Shown here one piece after another: positions 5,821-6,697 of a stretch of 6,697 nt of DNA (the first letter of the stretch is position 1; every line of letters begins with the position of its first letter). The translations under genes and the position numbers were made by a program. This stretch comes from Fidelibacterota bacterium UBA7303 (GTDB taxonomy: Bacteria; Fidelibacterota; Marinisomatia; Marinisomatales; UBA1611): NCBI GenBank assembly GCA_002471805.1, contig DKQR01000111.1:1-6697 (forward strand), written 5' to 3'. The notes under the pieces are model-generated. The model was not told where the DNA came from. It saw only the letters and a program-made list of their open reading frames with translations, and did no database searches.

Positions 5821-6697
5821 TTATTTAAGTAAAATCATTTTCCTGGTTTGCCTGAACTGACCAGTCTGAATAGAGTAAAAATACATACCAGCACCCACAG
5901 TTTGTCCCATCTTGTTCTGCCCATTCCACATAATTGAATGATAGCCAGGTTCTTGTTCACCATTCAGTAAAACTGCTACTTCCCTGCCTAAGATATCATA
6001 TATCAGCAGCGTAACATTACTTTTCTCAGGAAGGTCATATTTTATTTGTGTTACTGGGTTGAATGGATTCGGGTAGTTCTGGTGCAGGGCAAATTCATCC
6101 GGCATAGGCACAAAATTCATATCATATGATCCCTGGCCTAGCGCCTGCCCATCAGCTCCCATGAACCGGTAATGAAGCACCAGGTCAATGTCATATTCCG
6201 GTGTGCCGCTTATATCAATAGTAATTTCTTTTTCTCCTATCTGGTTCAAAGGCACGATAAAACCATTTAGCTGCATAAATACAAGTTCTTCTTCAAATTT
6301 CCTTGAAACCACAACTTCATTTTCCAGAGCCACACTCGATTGATAGCTAAATTCCATATCCTCTAATGGATACTGAATAGCGATTTCTGTTGCTTTAATT
6401 TCATCCGGCAGTGCAATCACTATCTGACTTCCGGATTGATTAACAACAATTGGCGGACCAACGATGTTATTCATGGCTATGGTTTGCAGTGCAGACGTAT
6501 TAGACCAGTACCAGATTCGTCTAAATGTCATCGCATCCCGCACATTAAAAGCACCGTCCAGGTCCGGAATCAGGTTGGGAATCGTACCAGTAACCGGCGC
6601 CAGTTCAAACGCCAGGTCATTACTGTTCCAGGCCTCTACAAACTGCAGCAGGTCAATTACATCAACAATCATGTCATGATTATAGTCTGCCAGTATT
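5821..6697 (-). CDS. T9SS-secreted protein with dockerin-like EF-hand pair (C-terminal part)
   Basis: The frame is open to the window edge, so this is the last 291 residues of a longer protein (numbering here from the first complete codon, at 6696). Residues 4-15 fit a dockerin/EF-hand calcium loop: D4, N6, D8, V11, D12, D15, followed by a helix ending FVEAW. A second loop at 43-54 (IPDLDGAFNVRD) keeps D45, D47, G48, N51 and D54 but has Ile at position 1. The stretch ending WYWS follows, a pairing seen in T9SS proteins of FCB bacteria. About 70-200 is beta-rich with no recognised catalytic motif. Residues 207-291 form the type A sorting domain: NYPNPFNP, IYDILGREV, GYHSIMWNG, GAGMYFYSI and a terminal RKMILLK. 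That tail targets the protein through the outer membrane by type IX secretion and is normally removed or replaced by a surface anchor. The N-terminal functional domains lie outside the window. It converges on the lipoprotein operon, so it need not be co-regulated with it. Confidence 0.9.
   Translation of the reverse strand, partial: ILADYNHDMIVDVIDLLQFVEAWNSNDLAFELAPVTGTIPNLIPDLDGAFNVRDAMTFRRIWYWSNTSALQTIAMNNIVGPPIVVNQSGSQIVIALPDEIKATEIAIQYPLEDMEFSYQSSVALENEVVVSRKFEEELVFMQLNGFIVPLNQIGEKEITIDISGTPEYDIDLVLHYRFMGADGQALGQGSYDMNFVPMPDEFALHQNYPNPFNPVTQIKYDLPEKSNVTLLIYDILGREVAVLLNGEQEPGYHSIMWNGQNKMGQTVGAGMYFYSIQTGQFRQTRKMILLK

Noticed and set aside
6670..6672. ATG as the true start of the T9SS-secreted protein
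   Set aside because: The frame continues upstream to the window edge and the residues before it (ADYNHD) supply the first ligands of an EF-hand loop; starting here would also leave no signal peptide.
6464..6679. Plus-strand frame opposite the dockerin-like region
   Set aside because: Shadow of the EF-hand coding sequence with no recognisable protein features.

Overview
The window looks like a piece of a genome from the Fibrobacteres-Chlorobi-Bacteroidetes (FCB) side of bacteria, such as a Marinimicrobia-, Calditrichota- or Ignavibacteria-like lineage. The phylum is inferred, not proven. The best evidence is the right-hand gene. It ends in a typical type IX secretion (T9SS) type A sorting domain (NYPNPFNP at its start, RKMILLK at its end) and carries a pair of dockerin-like EF-hands, a combination common in those groups. 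Shine-Dalgarno sequences are weak or absent throughout, which also fits. Every gene with a visible start encodes an exported or envelope protein. No enzyme, RNA gene, mobile element or CRISPR array is visible.

Layout. Bases 1-152 are mostly non-coding, with a possible first nine codons of another minus-strand gene at the very edge (1-27). On the minus strand, an outer-membrane beta-barrel-like protein (1243 to 530) overlaps by four bases (ATGA) a small, very basic secreted or membrane-anchored protein (533 to 153). Divergently, after only 23 bases, a plus-strand operon begins. Its first gene (1267-2082, GTG start) encodes an unrecognised exported protein with two similar beta-rich modules and two hydrophobic segments. 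Two large lipoproteins follow (2092-3966 and 3967-5808), each a lipobox signal peptide followed by six Ig-like domains of about 95-100 residues. The second starts at the base immediately after the first one's stop codon. Twelve bases further on, converging from the right, is the C-terminal part of the T9SS-secreted dockerin-like protein (5821-6697), cut by the window edge.

How the parts may work together (inference). The plus-strand operon would make two lipid-anchored, rod-like, multi-Ig proteins plus a partner that is membrane-associated or periplasmic. The divergent barrel protein and its small basic partner could be part of the same surface system. The most notable observation is that the two lipoproteins match domain by domain in the same order (1 with 1, 2 with 2, up to 6 with 6). 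This indicates duplication of a complete six-domain gene rather than independent repeat expansion. No catalytic domain is visible in either, so adhesion, a scaffold or a surface stalk is the most that can be proposed.
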